Shown piece by piece: positions 49,527 through 58,814 of a stretch of DNA of 64,000 nt. Source of the stretch: an uncultured Bacteroides sp. (GTDB lineage Bacteria; Bacteroidota; Bacteroidia; Bacteroidales; Bacteroidaceae); contig NZ_OY782186.1 in assembly GCF_963677685.1 (NCBI RefSeq), positions 1,860,001 to 1,924,000 on the forward strand, read 5' to 3'. The notes below the pieces were generated by a model that saw only the letters and a list, made by a program, of their open reading frames with translations, was not told where the DNA came from and searched no databases. Position numbers and translations under genes: made by a program. The first letter of the stretch is position 1, and every line of letters starts with the position of its first letter.

Positions 49527-52169
49527 ATGCGTGAGGAGATGAAATATTCCATTTTGTTTTTGCTCTTCATCGCTTCTACTTTTTCTCTTCAAGCTCAAAA
49601 TAGCGCTCCTGAAACATCAATCGCAGGTTTTATTCCTTTATCAGGTTCAGGAAGAGTCGTTTACGACTTTAATCCCGGATGGCGATATCATAGAGGTGCC
49701 GCTAAGGATGCTTGGAAAGTGAACTATGATGACTCTTCTTGGTCGATTGTAACCACTCCTCACACGGTAAAATTGGAGCCAGCAGAAGCTAGTGGATGTC
49801 GTAATTACCAGGGAGTAGCTTGGTATCGGAAACATTTTGTTGTTCCTGCAGATTTAAAAGGGAAACAAGCCAGTGTATACTTTGAAGCTGTGATGGGCAA
49901 GCAAGAAGTTTATTTGAATGGCAAACTAATAAAAAAACATTTTGGAGGCTATTTACCTTTCTCTATAAGTTTAACTGAACAAGGAATACAAGCAGGTGAT
50001 ACTTGTTTGCTAGCTGTGATGGCAGATAATAGTGATGATAAAAGCTACCCTCCCGGAAAGCCTCAATATGCGCTAGACTTTGCGTATCATGGAGGAATCT
50101 ATCGTGATGTATGGCTTATTGGAAAATCTCCTGTGGCTATTACTACAGCTGTTTTGGAAAATGAAGTAGCCGGTGGGGGAATTTTTGTTCACTATGATAA
50201 GATAACAGATAAGGGGGCATTCGTTTATGTAGATACTGAAGTAAAGAACAGCGGTAAAGCTAGTAAGCGTTTTATAGTGAAAACTGTTTTTAAGGATGCT
50301 ATGGAAAAACCGATCAAGCAAGTTTCTCAAAAGGTCTTTTTGAATGCCGGACAGCGTAAGACTATAAAGCAGAAAATATGGGTGCGTAATCCCAAATTAT
50401 GGTCGCCTGATTCTCCCTATTTATATCGAATAGAGTCTTGGGTTAGGCAAGGTAAAAAAGCATTAGACGGTGGGATCACTCGTATTGGTATCCGTAAAGC
50501 TGAATTTAAAGGAAAAGAAGGCTTTTGGTTGAATGGCAAACCTTTCGGACAATTGATTGGTGCCAATCGTCATCAAGATTTCGCATATGTGGGTAATGCA
50601 TTGCCTAACTCTCAGCAATGGCGTGATGTGAAAAGATTACGCGATGCCGGATGTCGTATCATTCGAGTAGCTCATTATCCACAAGATCCTTCGTTTATGG
50701 ATGCTTGTGATGAGTTGGGAATATTTGTAATTGTAGCCACTCCGGGATGGCAATATTGGAATAAAAATCCGGAATTTGCTAAGCTTGTTCATCAAAATAC
50801 ACGAATGATGATCCGTCGGGATCGCAATCATCCATCGGTATTGATGTGGGAGCCTATCTTAAATGAAACTCGTTATCCTTTAGATTTTGCATTGGAAGCT
50901 TTACAAATAACGAAAGACGAATTTCCATATCCGGGACGTCCTGTAGCTGCCGCTGATGTACATTCTGCCGGAGTGAAAGATCATTATGATGTTGTTTACG
51001 GATGGCCTGGAGATGATGAGAAGAATATTGCCAAGCAATGCATTTTTACACGTGAATTTGGCGAAAATGTAGACGATTGGTATGCTCATAATAATAACAA
51101 TAGGGCAAGTAGAAGTTGGGGAGAACACCCAATGTTGGTACAAGCACTTTCATTAGCAAAGAGTTACGACGAGATGTATCGTACGACTGGACAGTTTATT
51201 GGTGGGGCTCAATGGCATCCCTTTGATCATCAGAGAGGATATCATCCTGACCCTTATTGGGGAGGCATTTTTGATGCTTTTCGTCAGCCTAAATATGCTT
51301 ATTACATGTTTCGCAGTCAGACGTCTCCTACCTTGAAACATCCTACTGCCGATTGTGGACCAATGGTTTACATTGCGCATGAAATGACTCAATTCTCAGA
51401 CAAAGATGTTGTGGTTTTCAGTAATTGTGATTCAGTTCGTCTATCTATTTACGATGGAACCAAGAGTTGGGTACTTCCTGTGTTTCATGCCAAGGGACAT
51501 ATGCCTAATGCTCCTTTAGTTTTTCATGATGTATGGGATTTCTGGGAAGCACGTCGTTATAGCTATACGCAAAAAAACTGGCAAAAGGTGAATATGGTTG
51601 CTGAGGGCATTATTAATGGTAAAGTGGTATGCCGTATGAAGAAAATGCCTTCTCGGCGTTCTACTAAGTTACGTTTAAGAGTTGATTATCAGGATCGTCC
51701 TCTAGTAGCTAACGGATCAGATTTTATCGTTGTCATAGCTGAAGTTACTGATGATAGTGGCAATGTACGAAGACTAGCCAAAGAAAATGTTGTCTTTACC
51801 GTTGAGGGAGAAGGACTATTAATCGGGAATGCAGCAAATGGTGCAAATCCGCGTGCGGTAGAGTTTGGCTCTGCCCCGGCACTTATCAAATCCACTCGCA
51901 AAGCAGGGAGAATTATTGTAAAAGCTCGTGTGGAATATGAAGGAACTCATGCGCCGACTCCTGCCGAAATAGAAATAGAAAGTGTTCCTGCTACCTTACC
52001 TTTCTGCTATTTAGAAGATGGAATTGGGGGCATTCAAAGTCACAGTGATAAGATGCTCAAGAAGAACGATAAAGAAGGAAAAACAAAGTTGTCTGAAGAA
52101 GAAAAACGTCAACTTCTTATTGAAGTAGAGAGGCAACAAACAGAATTTGGTGAGAAGCAGAAAAAATGA
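49527..52169 (+). CDS. GH2 hydrolase with charged C-terminal tail
   Basis: About 880 residues; the frame opens at 49470, but MREEMKYSILFLLFIASTFSLQAQ (ATG 49527, or 49539) is a normal signal peptide. The GH2 core is present: jelly roll (YLNGKLIKKHFGGYLPF), LIGANRHQDF, RVAHYPQDPSFMDACDELG, acid/base Glu in MWEPILNETRYP, and the nucleophile region FTREFGENVDDW. The barrel differs from LacZ at several signature sites, so galactosidase activity is not implied. A DUF4982-like Ig domain and a further Ig domain follow. The last ~40 residues are a Lys/Glu-rich tail (KLSEEEKRQLLIEVERQQ) predicted to be helical. By gene order it may correspond to the RG-II alpha-L-arabinopyranosidase of B. thetaiotaomicron; this is inference. 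Confidence 0.8.
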   Translation: MREEMKYSILFLLFIASTFSLQAQNSAPETSIAGFIPLSGSGRVVYDFNPGWRYHRGAAKDAWKVNYDDSSWSIVTTPHTVKLEPAEASGCRNYQGVAWYRKHFVVPADLKGKQASVYFEAVMGKQEVYLNGKLIKKHFGGYLPFSISLTEQGIQAGDTCLLAVMADNSDDKSYPPGKPQYALDFAYHGGIYRDVWLIGKSPVAITTAVLENEVAGGGIFVHYDKITDKGAFVYVDTEVKNSGKASKRFIVKTVFKDAMEKPIKQVSQKVFLNAGQRKTIKQKIWVRNPKLWSPDSPYLYRIESWVRQGKKALDGGITRIGIRKAEFKGKEGFWLNGKPFGQLIGANRHQDFAYVGNALPNSQQWRDVKRLRDAGCRIIRVAHYPQDPSFMDACDELGIFVIVATPGWQYWNKNPEFAKLVHQNTRMMIRRDRNHPSVLMWEPILNETRYPLDFALEALQITKDEFPYPGRPVAAADVHSAGVKDHYDVVYGWPGDDEKNIAKQCIFTREFGENVDDWYAHNNNNRASRSWGEHPMLVQALSLAKSYDEMYRTTGQFIGGAQWHPFDHQRGYHPDPYWGGIFDAFRQPKYAYYMFRSQTSPTLKHPTADCGPMVYIAHEMTQFSDKDVVVFSNCDSVRLSIYDGTKSWVLPVFHAKGHMPNAPLVFHDVWDFWEARRYSYTQKNWQKVNMVAEGIINGKVVCRMKKMPSRRSTKLRLRVDYQDRPLVANGSDFIVVIAEVTDDSGNVRRLAKENVVFTVEGEGLLIGNAANGANPRAVEFGSAPALIKSTRKAGRIIVKARVEYEGTHAPTPAEIEIESVPATLPFCYLEDGIGGIQSHSDKMLKKNDKEGKTKLSEEEKRQLLIEVERQQTEFGEKQKK

Positions 52170-52247
52170 TCTTTTATCTGCTTTTAACCAATTAAAGTCT
52201 ACCTATTTTGGGGATAACCTAAAAGGAAATCAACTCAAATTAGGAAT

Positions 52248-52288
52248 AGGACTAAAGAAAGGAAACCCTTTTTAGGTATAGTCCTTTT
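52248..52288 (+). terminator. Terminator after the GH106-GH2 operon
   Basis: AGGACTA (52248-52254) pairs with TAGTCCT (52279-52285), with an inner AAAGG/CCTTT pairing and a T-run after it. It ends the four-enzyme operon. Confidence 0.7.
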
Positions 52289-52403
52289 GTCAGTCGACCA
52301 AATAAAGAGATAAAGAAAATAATACTCAACCATTTCCAGGGAAGTACACATATCAATGAGATAAAAAGCAGTCAACCTAATAAGTTAACTTATAATGGAT
52401 ACA

Positions 52404-52466
52404 GTTTCAATGCATAGAAATACAAAATTTCAATGCGTTGAAACTATATTTTCTACGCATTGAAAC
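52404..52466. promoter_or_regulatory. Cluster of GTTTCAATGC inverted and direct repeats
   Basis: GTTTCAATGCA (52404-52414), the palindrome TTTCAATGCGTTGAAA (52428-52443) and ACGCATTGAAAC (52455-52466). The motif thus appears four times in 63 bp, twice per strand. It lies about 160 bp before the HTCS promoter and may be an operator. Confidence 0.55.
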
Positions 52467-52624
52467 ATTTTGTTTCTTCTGTTGAAAATGAATGATTATT
52501 AGGATGAACTCTTTAAAGGTTTTATTTATATCTGTGTATATATACTTCTTACTACTTTAAATGAATGCCCTCGTTATTTTAGAGGCAAGTCATTGAACTG
52601 TCGAGTTATACGTCTTTTTTTTAG

Positions 52625-52632
52625 TATCTTTG
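52625..52632 (+). promoter_or_regulatory. HTCS -7 promoter element
   Basis: TATCTTTG, an exact TAnnTTTG match, 25 bp before ATG 52657. It rules out the in-frame upstream codon at 52630 as the start. Confidence 0.55.
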
Positions 52633-52656
52633 TCCCACTTATTTTTATTAGATACC

Positions 52657-55600
52657 ATGAAACGATTTTTAGTAGCTACAATCTTTTTCTTTTGCTTAAT
52701 ACTTTCGGCATCCGCCTATTCCAATATGATCGTGAAACATTATACAGTTGAGCAAGGACTACCTAATAATATCGTTAATTGTTCTTTAAAGGGAAGAGAA
52801 GGCTTTATGTGGTTTGGTACCTGGTATGGCTTATGCAGTTTTGATGGTACTAAGTTTAGAGCGTATAATAATCGTGATGGCCTTTATTCGGATCTTCCTC
52901 CTCGAAAAATAGAGAGTTTGGTAGAAGATAAAAATGGATATCTTTGGATTAAAACAGTTGATCGGAAATTATATATATTTGATAAAGTGAATGAACGCTT
53001 TCATGCTGTCTATGACGACATGAAGAAATATTCTGAGAACATTCAAATCATTAAATTGCAAAAAACGACAGATGGAGATGTACTTTTACTTACTAAAGAT
53101 AAAAGTCTTTTGCGTGCGTCGACTACTATTGATGGTAAGATAGAAATCAAACTTTTGCATGATTCCGGTGTAAATGCGACTTTGTATGATTGGCGATTGA
53201 AAGATAATGTATTTTCAGAAACAGAAGAGTATATAAATTGGATTGGGACAGATTATAAAATATTCTCTTATCGTAAGGGAAAACTCTTACAATCTAAGCC
53301 CAGTGATTTTATAACCCAAAAAATGGGGATTAATTCCTCTAGCGTTTTTACTTGTGCTTACGGAAATGAAAAAGGTGTTTGGTTAGCTGATAGAAATACA
53401 TCTGTATACCATATCGATTTATCTTCAGGAATAGTAGATAAGTATCACTTCCCTGAGATAAAAAAAAAGATAGAAAATTTATTGGTGAGTGATGCAGGAG
53501 TGCTCTATTTGACGGTAAACGGACAAGGCATTTATGAATATCAGATAGATGCAAAAGTACTCAAAAAATTGCCGATAACACTTTTCAATACATCTGTCTC
53601 GTACTCTTTTATAGATAAATACGATAAAGTATGGTGGCAGTCTGGCACACAGGGTTTATTATATTATGATCCTTTAAATAATACGAGCGAGCGCTTTCGC
53701 TTCCCCTCGGGAAGATCAATTGGACGTTTTAATGTTCAAGATGCGGGTGAACAAGGGCTATTCTTCCTTACTCCGTCAGGAGAGGTTTTACTCTTTGATC
53801 GCGATTCCCATACCATAGCACGTATTAACAAGTTACAGCAATTTTCTATAAATGGTAATGAAAACCAATTATTCCTAGGAGAGCTTCTTGATAAAGATGG
53901 CATTTTTTGGCTTCTTTCTTCTACTGGTGGAATATATCGGGTCAACTTCCCCAAAAAACAATTTAAACTATTTGATCTTCATAAATTTTCTCCTTCTAAA
54001 GCTATTGATGGTTTATCTGATGGAGTAAAAACTCTCTTTCAGGCTCGGAATGGAGATATATGGGTTGGCTCTCGCTGGCAAAAAGTCTACAGGCTCGATA
54101 AGGCAGGTCATCTGAAACAGATCTTTTCAGATGATAATTATCAAATAGGTAGTGTATATCATATTATGGAAGATAATAAGGGAAACTTGTGGTTTTCTAC
54201 TAAAGGGCGTGGTTTGGTAAAAGCAACTCCGGATGATTCTTCTTCTTTAGGCTTTAATTTTACTCGTTATATAAATGACCCTCACCACTCTAATTCGATT
54301 AGTGGGAATGATGTTTATTTCTCTTTTCAAGATACAAAAGGACGAATATGGGTTGGTGTATTGGCTGGCGGACTTAATCTCGTGATGGAAGAAAATGGGG
54401 AGACCGTTTTTAAACATAAATATAATGGCTTGAAACATTACCCATCGTATGGGCTCTATATGGATGTGCGAAACATGATTGAAGATCGTAATGGACGTAT
54501 TTGGGTTGGAACTATGGATGGCTTGATGTCCTTTGATAGTAATTTTAAGTCTCCTGATCAGATTCTTTTTGAAACTTACAGAAGCAAAAGCGCAAGTTCT
54601 AATATAGCTGATAATGATATTTACGTACTTTATAAGGATTCAAATAAAGACATTTGGGTTAGTGTTTTTGGAGGAGGTGTAAATAAATTGATTGGCTATG
54701 ATCAGGCAAAACATCGTCCTTTATTTAAATCGTATGGCATAAAAGAGGGATTAAATAGTGATGTGGTGGTGTCTATTGTGGAAGATGATCATCATAATCT
54801 TTGGTTTGCTACAGAAAGTGGCCTCTCTCGCTTCGATCAAAAAAACGAAAGAATTAGAAATTTTGATAGATACGACGGATTTCTAAATGTAAAAATGGAA
54901 GAGAATTCAGCTTTAAAAGTACAAAATGGTGATTTGTGGCTTGGTTGTAAAGAAGGGATACTTGTTTTCTCCCCAGATGAACTTGAGACTTTAAATGCTA
55001 GTTATCGTACATATATTGTTGATTTTATGGTTTCTAATAAGGATATACGAACATTTAAAGATGATCCTATTTTGATGAAGTCGGTGAAGTATGCTGATTC
55101 CATCGTTTTGAAACATAATCAATCTATGTTTACGATAGAATTTGCTGCACTCAATTACTATAACCAGAACAGAGTGTCTTATCGTTATATCTTAGATAAT
55201 TATGAAACAGAATGGCACTCTAACGGCAAAAACCGGATCGCTTCTTATACAAATGTTCCTCCCGGAGATTATGTTTTTAGGGTACAATCAATAGATGAGG
55301 CTAATCCTGACTTATTATCGGAAAAAAGATTGGCTATTACGATTTTACCTCCTTGGTGGCTTACTTGGTGGGCGTATTGCATTTATGGTGTTCTTGCTGT
55401 AATTTTGCTAGGTGTGATTCTTAAAGTGACCTTCTTCATGATAAAAATGAAAAATGAAATTTATATCGAACAGCGTTTATCAGAATTGAAGATCAAGTTT
55501 TTCACAAATATTTCTCATGAACTTCGTACTCCTTTAACTTTAATAAAAGGACCTATACAGGAACTTAGAGAGAAAGAGAAGCTTTCATCTAAAGGAGCCC

Positions 55601-57066
55601 AATATATCGATCTTATGGAAAAGAATACTAACCAGATGCTACAGTTGGTTAATCAGATTCTTGACTTTAGAAAGATACAGAATGGAAAGATGCGTTTGCA
55701 TGTCTCCCGAATAAATTTAAATAGAATGCTTGAATCTTTTCAGAAAGAGTTTAGGGTCCTTTCTGAGGAGAATGAAATTAGTTTTTCTTTCCAATTGGCC
55801 GATGAACCTATTTATCTGTGGGCAGACAAGGATAAACTGAGTATTGTTATTCGGAATATTATTTCTAACGCATTTAAGTTTACCCCTAGTGGTGGTAATA
55901 TTTTTGTTTCTATGGGATTAGTTGAAGGAAATGAACGTTGTTATGTTCGTATAGAAGATACAGGTGTTGGTATTCCTCAAAATAAACTATCGGAAATATT
56001 TGAACGCTTTTCTCAAGGGGAAAATGCAAGAAATGCTTATTATCAAGGAACAGGAATAGGTTTGGCACTTTCTAAAGAAATCATAATGTTACATCATGGG
56101 GCTATCTCTGCTGATAGTGTCGATAAACAGGGGGCTGCTTTTACAATCGAACTTTTGTTGGGGAAAGATCATTATAAACCTTCTGAGGTTGATTTCTATG
56201 TGAATGATGGAGAACAAACAGATGAAATAGATGACGCTGATGTAGCAGAATCAGAAGATGCCGAGACTCCAAAAGAGGAACAAATGAATGCTTCATTGCC
56301 TAATTTACTGTTGGTTGAAGATAATAAGGATTTGGGAAGTTTGTTGAAACTTCAGTTGGAAGATCGTTACAATGTGTATTTAGCTAAAAACGGAGTAGAA
56401 GGATTGAAGAAAGTGCATTTGTATCATCCGGATATTGTGGTTACAGATCAGATGATGCCTGAAATGTCGGGTATGGAGATGTTACAACGTATTCGTAAAG
56501 ATTTTCAGATTAGCCATATACCAGTCATAATCCTTACTGCTAAGAGTGATGATGAAGCTAAAACAAAGGCTATTAGTATGGGAGCTAATGCATACATTAC
56601 CAAGCCATTTAGTAAAGATTATCTTATCGCACGTGTAGAACAACTATTGAATGAACGCAAATTGTTTAGAGAAAGGGTTTGGCAACACTCGGATGAAAAA
56701 CAATCGGATAGTTATGAGCAATATCTCGTAAAAAAAGATGTTCAATTGTTAGAAAGGATACATCAAGTGATAGAAGATAACATGGACAATAGCGATTTTA
56801 ATATTGATACAATAGCTGTTAGCGTAGGACTTAGCCGTTCTGCATTCTTTAAAAAGCTAAAGAGTCTTACCGGATTGGCTCCTGTAGATTTGGTAAAAGA
56901 GATACGCTTGAATAAATCTATTGAATTGATAAAGAATTCGGATATGAGTATATCCGAAATAGCTTTTGCCGTAGGATTTAAAGATTCCGGTTATTATGGT
57001 AAATGTTTCCGCAAAAAATATGATCAGACGCCGAAGGAATATATGAATGAATGGAGAAAAGTGTGA
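52657..57066 (+). CDS. Hybrid two-component system (HTCS) transcription regulator
   Basis: A 1469-residue protein from ATG 52657, with signal peptide MKRFLVATIFFFCLILSASA. The periplasmic sensor has two seven-bladed propellers of Reg_prop repeats (residues ~25-760; many copies of G-x-(I/L)-W-(V/F)-G such as GRIWVGTMDGLMSFD) and a Y_Y_Y domain (~770-890: FAALNYYNQNRVSYRYILDNYETEWH). A transmembrane helix lies near 897-927 (WWAYCIYGVLAVILLGVIL). The cytoplasmic part has HisKA (His954 in FTNISHELRTPL), HATPase (NIISNAFKFTPSGG, DTGVGIP), a receiver with Asp1264 (VTDQMMP) and an AraC HTH at the end (SRSAFFKKLKSLTG, ISEIAFAVGFKDSGYYGKCFRKKY). HTCS proteins bind a specific oligosaccharide and activate their PUL. 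Confidence 0.97.
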   Translation: MKRFLVATIFFFCLILSASAYSNMIVKHYTVEQGLPNNIVNCSLKGREGFMWFGTWYGLCSFDGTKFRAYNNRDGLYSDLPPRKIESLVEDKNGYLWIKTVDRKLYIFDKVNERFHAVYDDMKKYSENIQIIKLQKTTDGDVLLLTKDKSLLRASTTIDGKIEIKLLHDSGVNATLYDWRLKDNVFSETEEYINWIGTDYKIFSYRKGKLLQSKPSDFITQKMGINSSSVFTCAYGNEKGVWLADRNTSVYHIDLSSGIVDKYHFPEIKKKIENLLVSDAGVLYLTVNGQGIYEYQIDAKVLKKLPITLFNTSVSYSFIDKYDKVWWQSGTQGLLYYDPLNNTSERFRFPSGRSIGRFNVQDAGEQGLFFLTPSGEVLLFDRDSHTIARINKLQQFSINGNENQLFLGELLDKDGIFWLLSSTGGIYRVNFPKKQFKLFDLHKFSPSKAIDGLSDGVKTLFQARNGDIWVGSRWQKVYRLDKAGHLKQIFSDDNYQIGSVYHIMEDNKGNLWFSTKGRGLVKATPDDSSSLGFNFTRYINDPHHSNSISGNDVYFSFQDTKGRIWVGVLAGGLNLVMEENGETVFKHKYNGLKHYPSYGLYMDVRNMIEDRNGRIWVGTMDGLMSFDSNFKSPDQILFETYRSKSASSNIADNDIYVLYKDSNKDIWVSVFGGGVNKLIGYDQAKHRPLFKSYGIKEGLNSDVVVSIVEDDHHNLWFATESGLSRFDQKNERIRNFDRYDGFLNVKMEENSALKVQNGDLWLGCKEGILVFSPDELETLNASYRTYIVDFMVSNKDIRTFKDDPILMKSVKYADSIVLKHNQSMFTIEFAALNYYNQNRVSYRYILDNYETEWHSNGKNRIASYTNVPPGDYVFRVQSIDEANPDLLSEKRLAITILPPWWLTWWAYCIYGVLAVILLGVILKVTFFMIKMKNEIYIEQRLSELKIKFFTNISHELRTPLTLIKGPIQELREKEKLSSKGAQYIDLMEKNTNQMLQLVNQILDFRKIQNGKMRLHVSRINLNRMLESFQKEFRVLSEENEISFSFQLADEPIYLWADKDKLSIVIRNIISNAFKFTPSGGNIFVSMGLVEGNERCYVRIEDTGVGIPQNKLSEIFERFSQGENARNAYYQGTGIGLALSKEIIMLHHGAISADSVDKQGAAFTIELLLGKDHYKPSEVDFYVNDGEQTDEIDDADVAESEDAETPKEEQMNASLPNLLLVEDNKDLGSLLKLQLEDRYNVYLAKNGVEGLKKVHLYHPDIVVTDQMMPEMSGMEMLQRIRKDFQISHIPVIILTAKSDDEAKTKAISMGANAYITKPFSKDYLIARVEQLLNERKLFRERVWQHSDEKQSDSYEQYLVKKDVQLLERIHQVIEDNMDNSDFNIDTIAVSVGLSRSAFFKKLKSLTGLAPVDLVKEIRLNKSIELIKNSDMSISEIAFAVGFKDSGYYGKCFRKKYDQTPKEYMNEWRKV

Positions 57067-57131
57067 AACTACGATTACATGAGGCTTTCTTAATCGTCTT
57101 TTTCATAAGTAGAACATAGAGTGTTTATAAT

Positions 57132-58814
57132 ATGAATAACATTAAGAAATTACTATCTGTTTTGATCTTGACAACCGGCTGTGTAACATCAGCTGTTGCA
57201 CAGTATCCTATTATTCCGGACTCTACCAAAGCTAGAGGTGAACGCCAGGAAGCTGAGTATGAAAAAAAATCTGATGCTGCTTGGCAAAAGGCTTTACCTG
57301 TAGTCCTTGAAGAGGCGGCTAAAGGACGCCCTTATAAACCCTGGGCTTCAAAACCGGACGATTTATTAAAAGAGAATATCCCAGCTTTTCCAGGTGCGGA
57401 AGGAGGAGGAGCTTATACTCCCGGAGGACGTGGAGGACAGGTTCTAGAAGTAACTTCTTTGGCTGATGATGGTCCGGGCTCTTTCCGTGAAGCTTGTGAA
57501 ACAGGAGGTGCACGTATTATTGTGTTTAATGTTTCAGGTGTTATCCATTTGAAAAGTCCTATTCATGTAAGAGCTCCTTATATCACAATTGCAGGACAGA
57601 CAGCTCCCGGAGACGGTATTTGTGTAACAGGAGCTTCTTTCCTTATTGATACACACGATGTGGTGATGCGCCATATGCGTTTTCGTCGTGGTGCTCGTGA
57701 TGTGGCTTTCCGTGATGATGCTGTAGGAGGGAATGCCGTTGGTAATATTATGATTGATCACTGTTCCGCTAGTTGGGGACTTGATGAGAATATGTCGATT
57801 TATCGCCATGTCTATAACCGGAATGAGAAAGGTTATGGCTTGAAACTTCCTACTGTAAATATAACAATTCAAAACTCTATTTTTTCTGAAGCTCTTGATT
57901 CCTATAACCATGCTTTTGGAGCTACTGTAGGTGGACATAATTGTATGTTTGCTCGTAACCTTTTTGCTTCTAATATAAGTCGCAATTGCTCCATAGGTAT
58001 GAATGAGGGTTTTAATTTTGTAAATAATGTGATTTATAATTGGTGGAATAGATCGGTAGATGGGGGAGATCACACTAGTTTTTACAATATAATTAATAAC
58101 TTTTATAAGCCAGGTCCTATAACTCCGCTTGCTAAAAAGATATCTTATCGTATATTAAAACCTGAAGCAGGTAGAGATCATACTAAGGTTTTAACTTTTG
58201 GAAAAGCTTATGTTTCTGGTAATATCGTGTATGGTAATAAAAAAGTCACGAAAGATAATTGGGATGGAGGAGTGCAATTGGCTGATGTTAAAGCCGAAGA
58301 TTATCTTCCTAAAATAAAGGTCGATAAACCATTTGCTATGCCTCATGTAACAATTATGCCTACAAAAAAAGCATATCGATTTGTTCTTAATAATGTGGGA
58401 GCTAATTTTCCTAAACGTGATGCGGTAGATGCACGGGTTATTAAAACGGTAAAAATAGGTAAAGCTATTTATGTAAAAAATGCTCCTGAATTTATATCTC
58501 CTTATGTAAAAAGAAGACTTCCTGTTGATTCATATAAAAAAGGAATAATTACGGATATTCGTCAGGTTGGCGGATTGCCTGAATATAAAGGAGCTTCTTA
58601 TGTTGATTCTGACAAAGATGGAATGCCAGATAGGTGGGAAGTGAAAAATGGCTTGAATCCTCATGACCCTTCTGATGCGATTCTTGATTGCAATGGAGAT
58701 GGCTATACGAATATTGAGAAATACATTAACGGAATAGATACCCGAAAAAAAGTTGATTGGACTGATGTAAAGAATAACCATGACACTTTAGCCGGACGTA
58801 AAAGTTTGTTGTAA
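57132..58814 (+). CDS. Pectate lyase-like protein (PL1-type) with C-terminal calcium-type repeat
   Basis: A 560-residue exported protein with signal ending SAVA-QY (a lipobox-like TTGC is upstream). The parallel beta-helix carries PL1 features: FPGAEGGGAYTPGGRGG, VTSLADDGPGSFREAC, ITIAGQTAPGDGI, MRHMRFRRG and IMIDHCSASWGLDENMS. Near the end, DSDKDGMPDRWEVKNGLNP and DCNGDGYTNIEKYING are two calcium-binding thrombospondin-3-like repeats. It would cleave homogalacturonan or remodel the pectin backbone. It follows the HTCS by 65 bp, and its TAA shares a base with the ATG of the next gene (TAATG), so the two are translationally coupled. Confidence 0.85.
   Translation: MNNIKKLLSVLILTTGCVTSAVAQYPIIPDSTKARGERQEAEYEKKSDAAWQKALPVVLEEAAKGRPYKPWASKPDDLLKENIPAFPGAEGGGAYTPGGRGGQVLEVTSLADDGPGSFREACETGGARIIVFNVSGVIHLKSPIHVRAPYITIAGQTAPGDGICVTGASFLIDTHDVVMRHMRFRRGARDVAFRDDAVGGNAVGNIMIDHCSASWGLDENMSIYRHVYNRNEKGYGLKLPTVNITIQNSIFSEALDSYNHAFGATVGGHNCMFARNLFASNISRNCSIGMNEGFNFVNNVIYNWWNRSVDGGDHTSFYNIINNFYKPGPITPLAKKISYRILKPEAGRDHTKVLTFGKAYVSGNIVYGNKKVTKDNWDGGVQLADVKAEDYLPKIKVDKPFAMPHVTIMPTKKAYRFVLNNVGANFPKRDAVDARVIKTVKIGKAIYVKNAPEFISPYVKRRLPVDSYKKGIITDIRQVGGLPEYKGASYVDSDKDGMPDRWEVKNGLNPHDPSDAILDCNGDGYTNIEKYINGIDTRKKVDWTDVKNNHDTLAGRKSLL

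Larger units (their letters stand above)
52170..52656. other. Regulatory gap before the HTCS gene
   Basis: About 490 bp without a gene. It holds a terminator (52248-52288), a cluster of GTTTCAATGC-type repeats (52404-52466) and the HTCS promoter (52625-52632). The rest is AT-rich and shows nothing I can name. Confidence 0.7.

Noticed and set aside
52404..52466. CRISPR-like array
   Set aside because: The repeats alternate strand and have no regular spacers; no cas genes are present.
57534..58073. Antisense ORF of 179 codons within the lyase gene
   Set aside because: It lies wholly opposite a clear PL1-type gene, has no signal or known motif, and its composition is that of a shadow frame.
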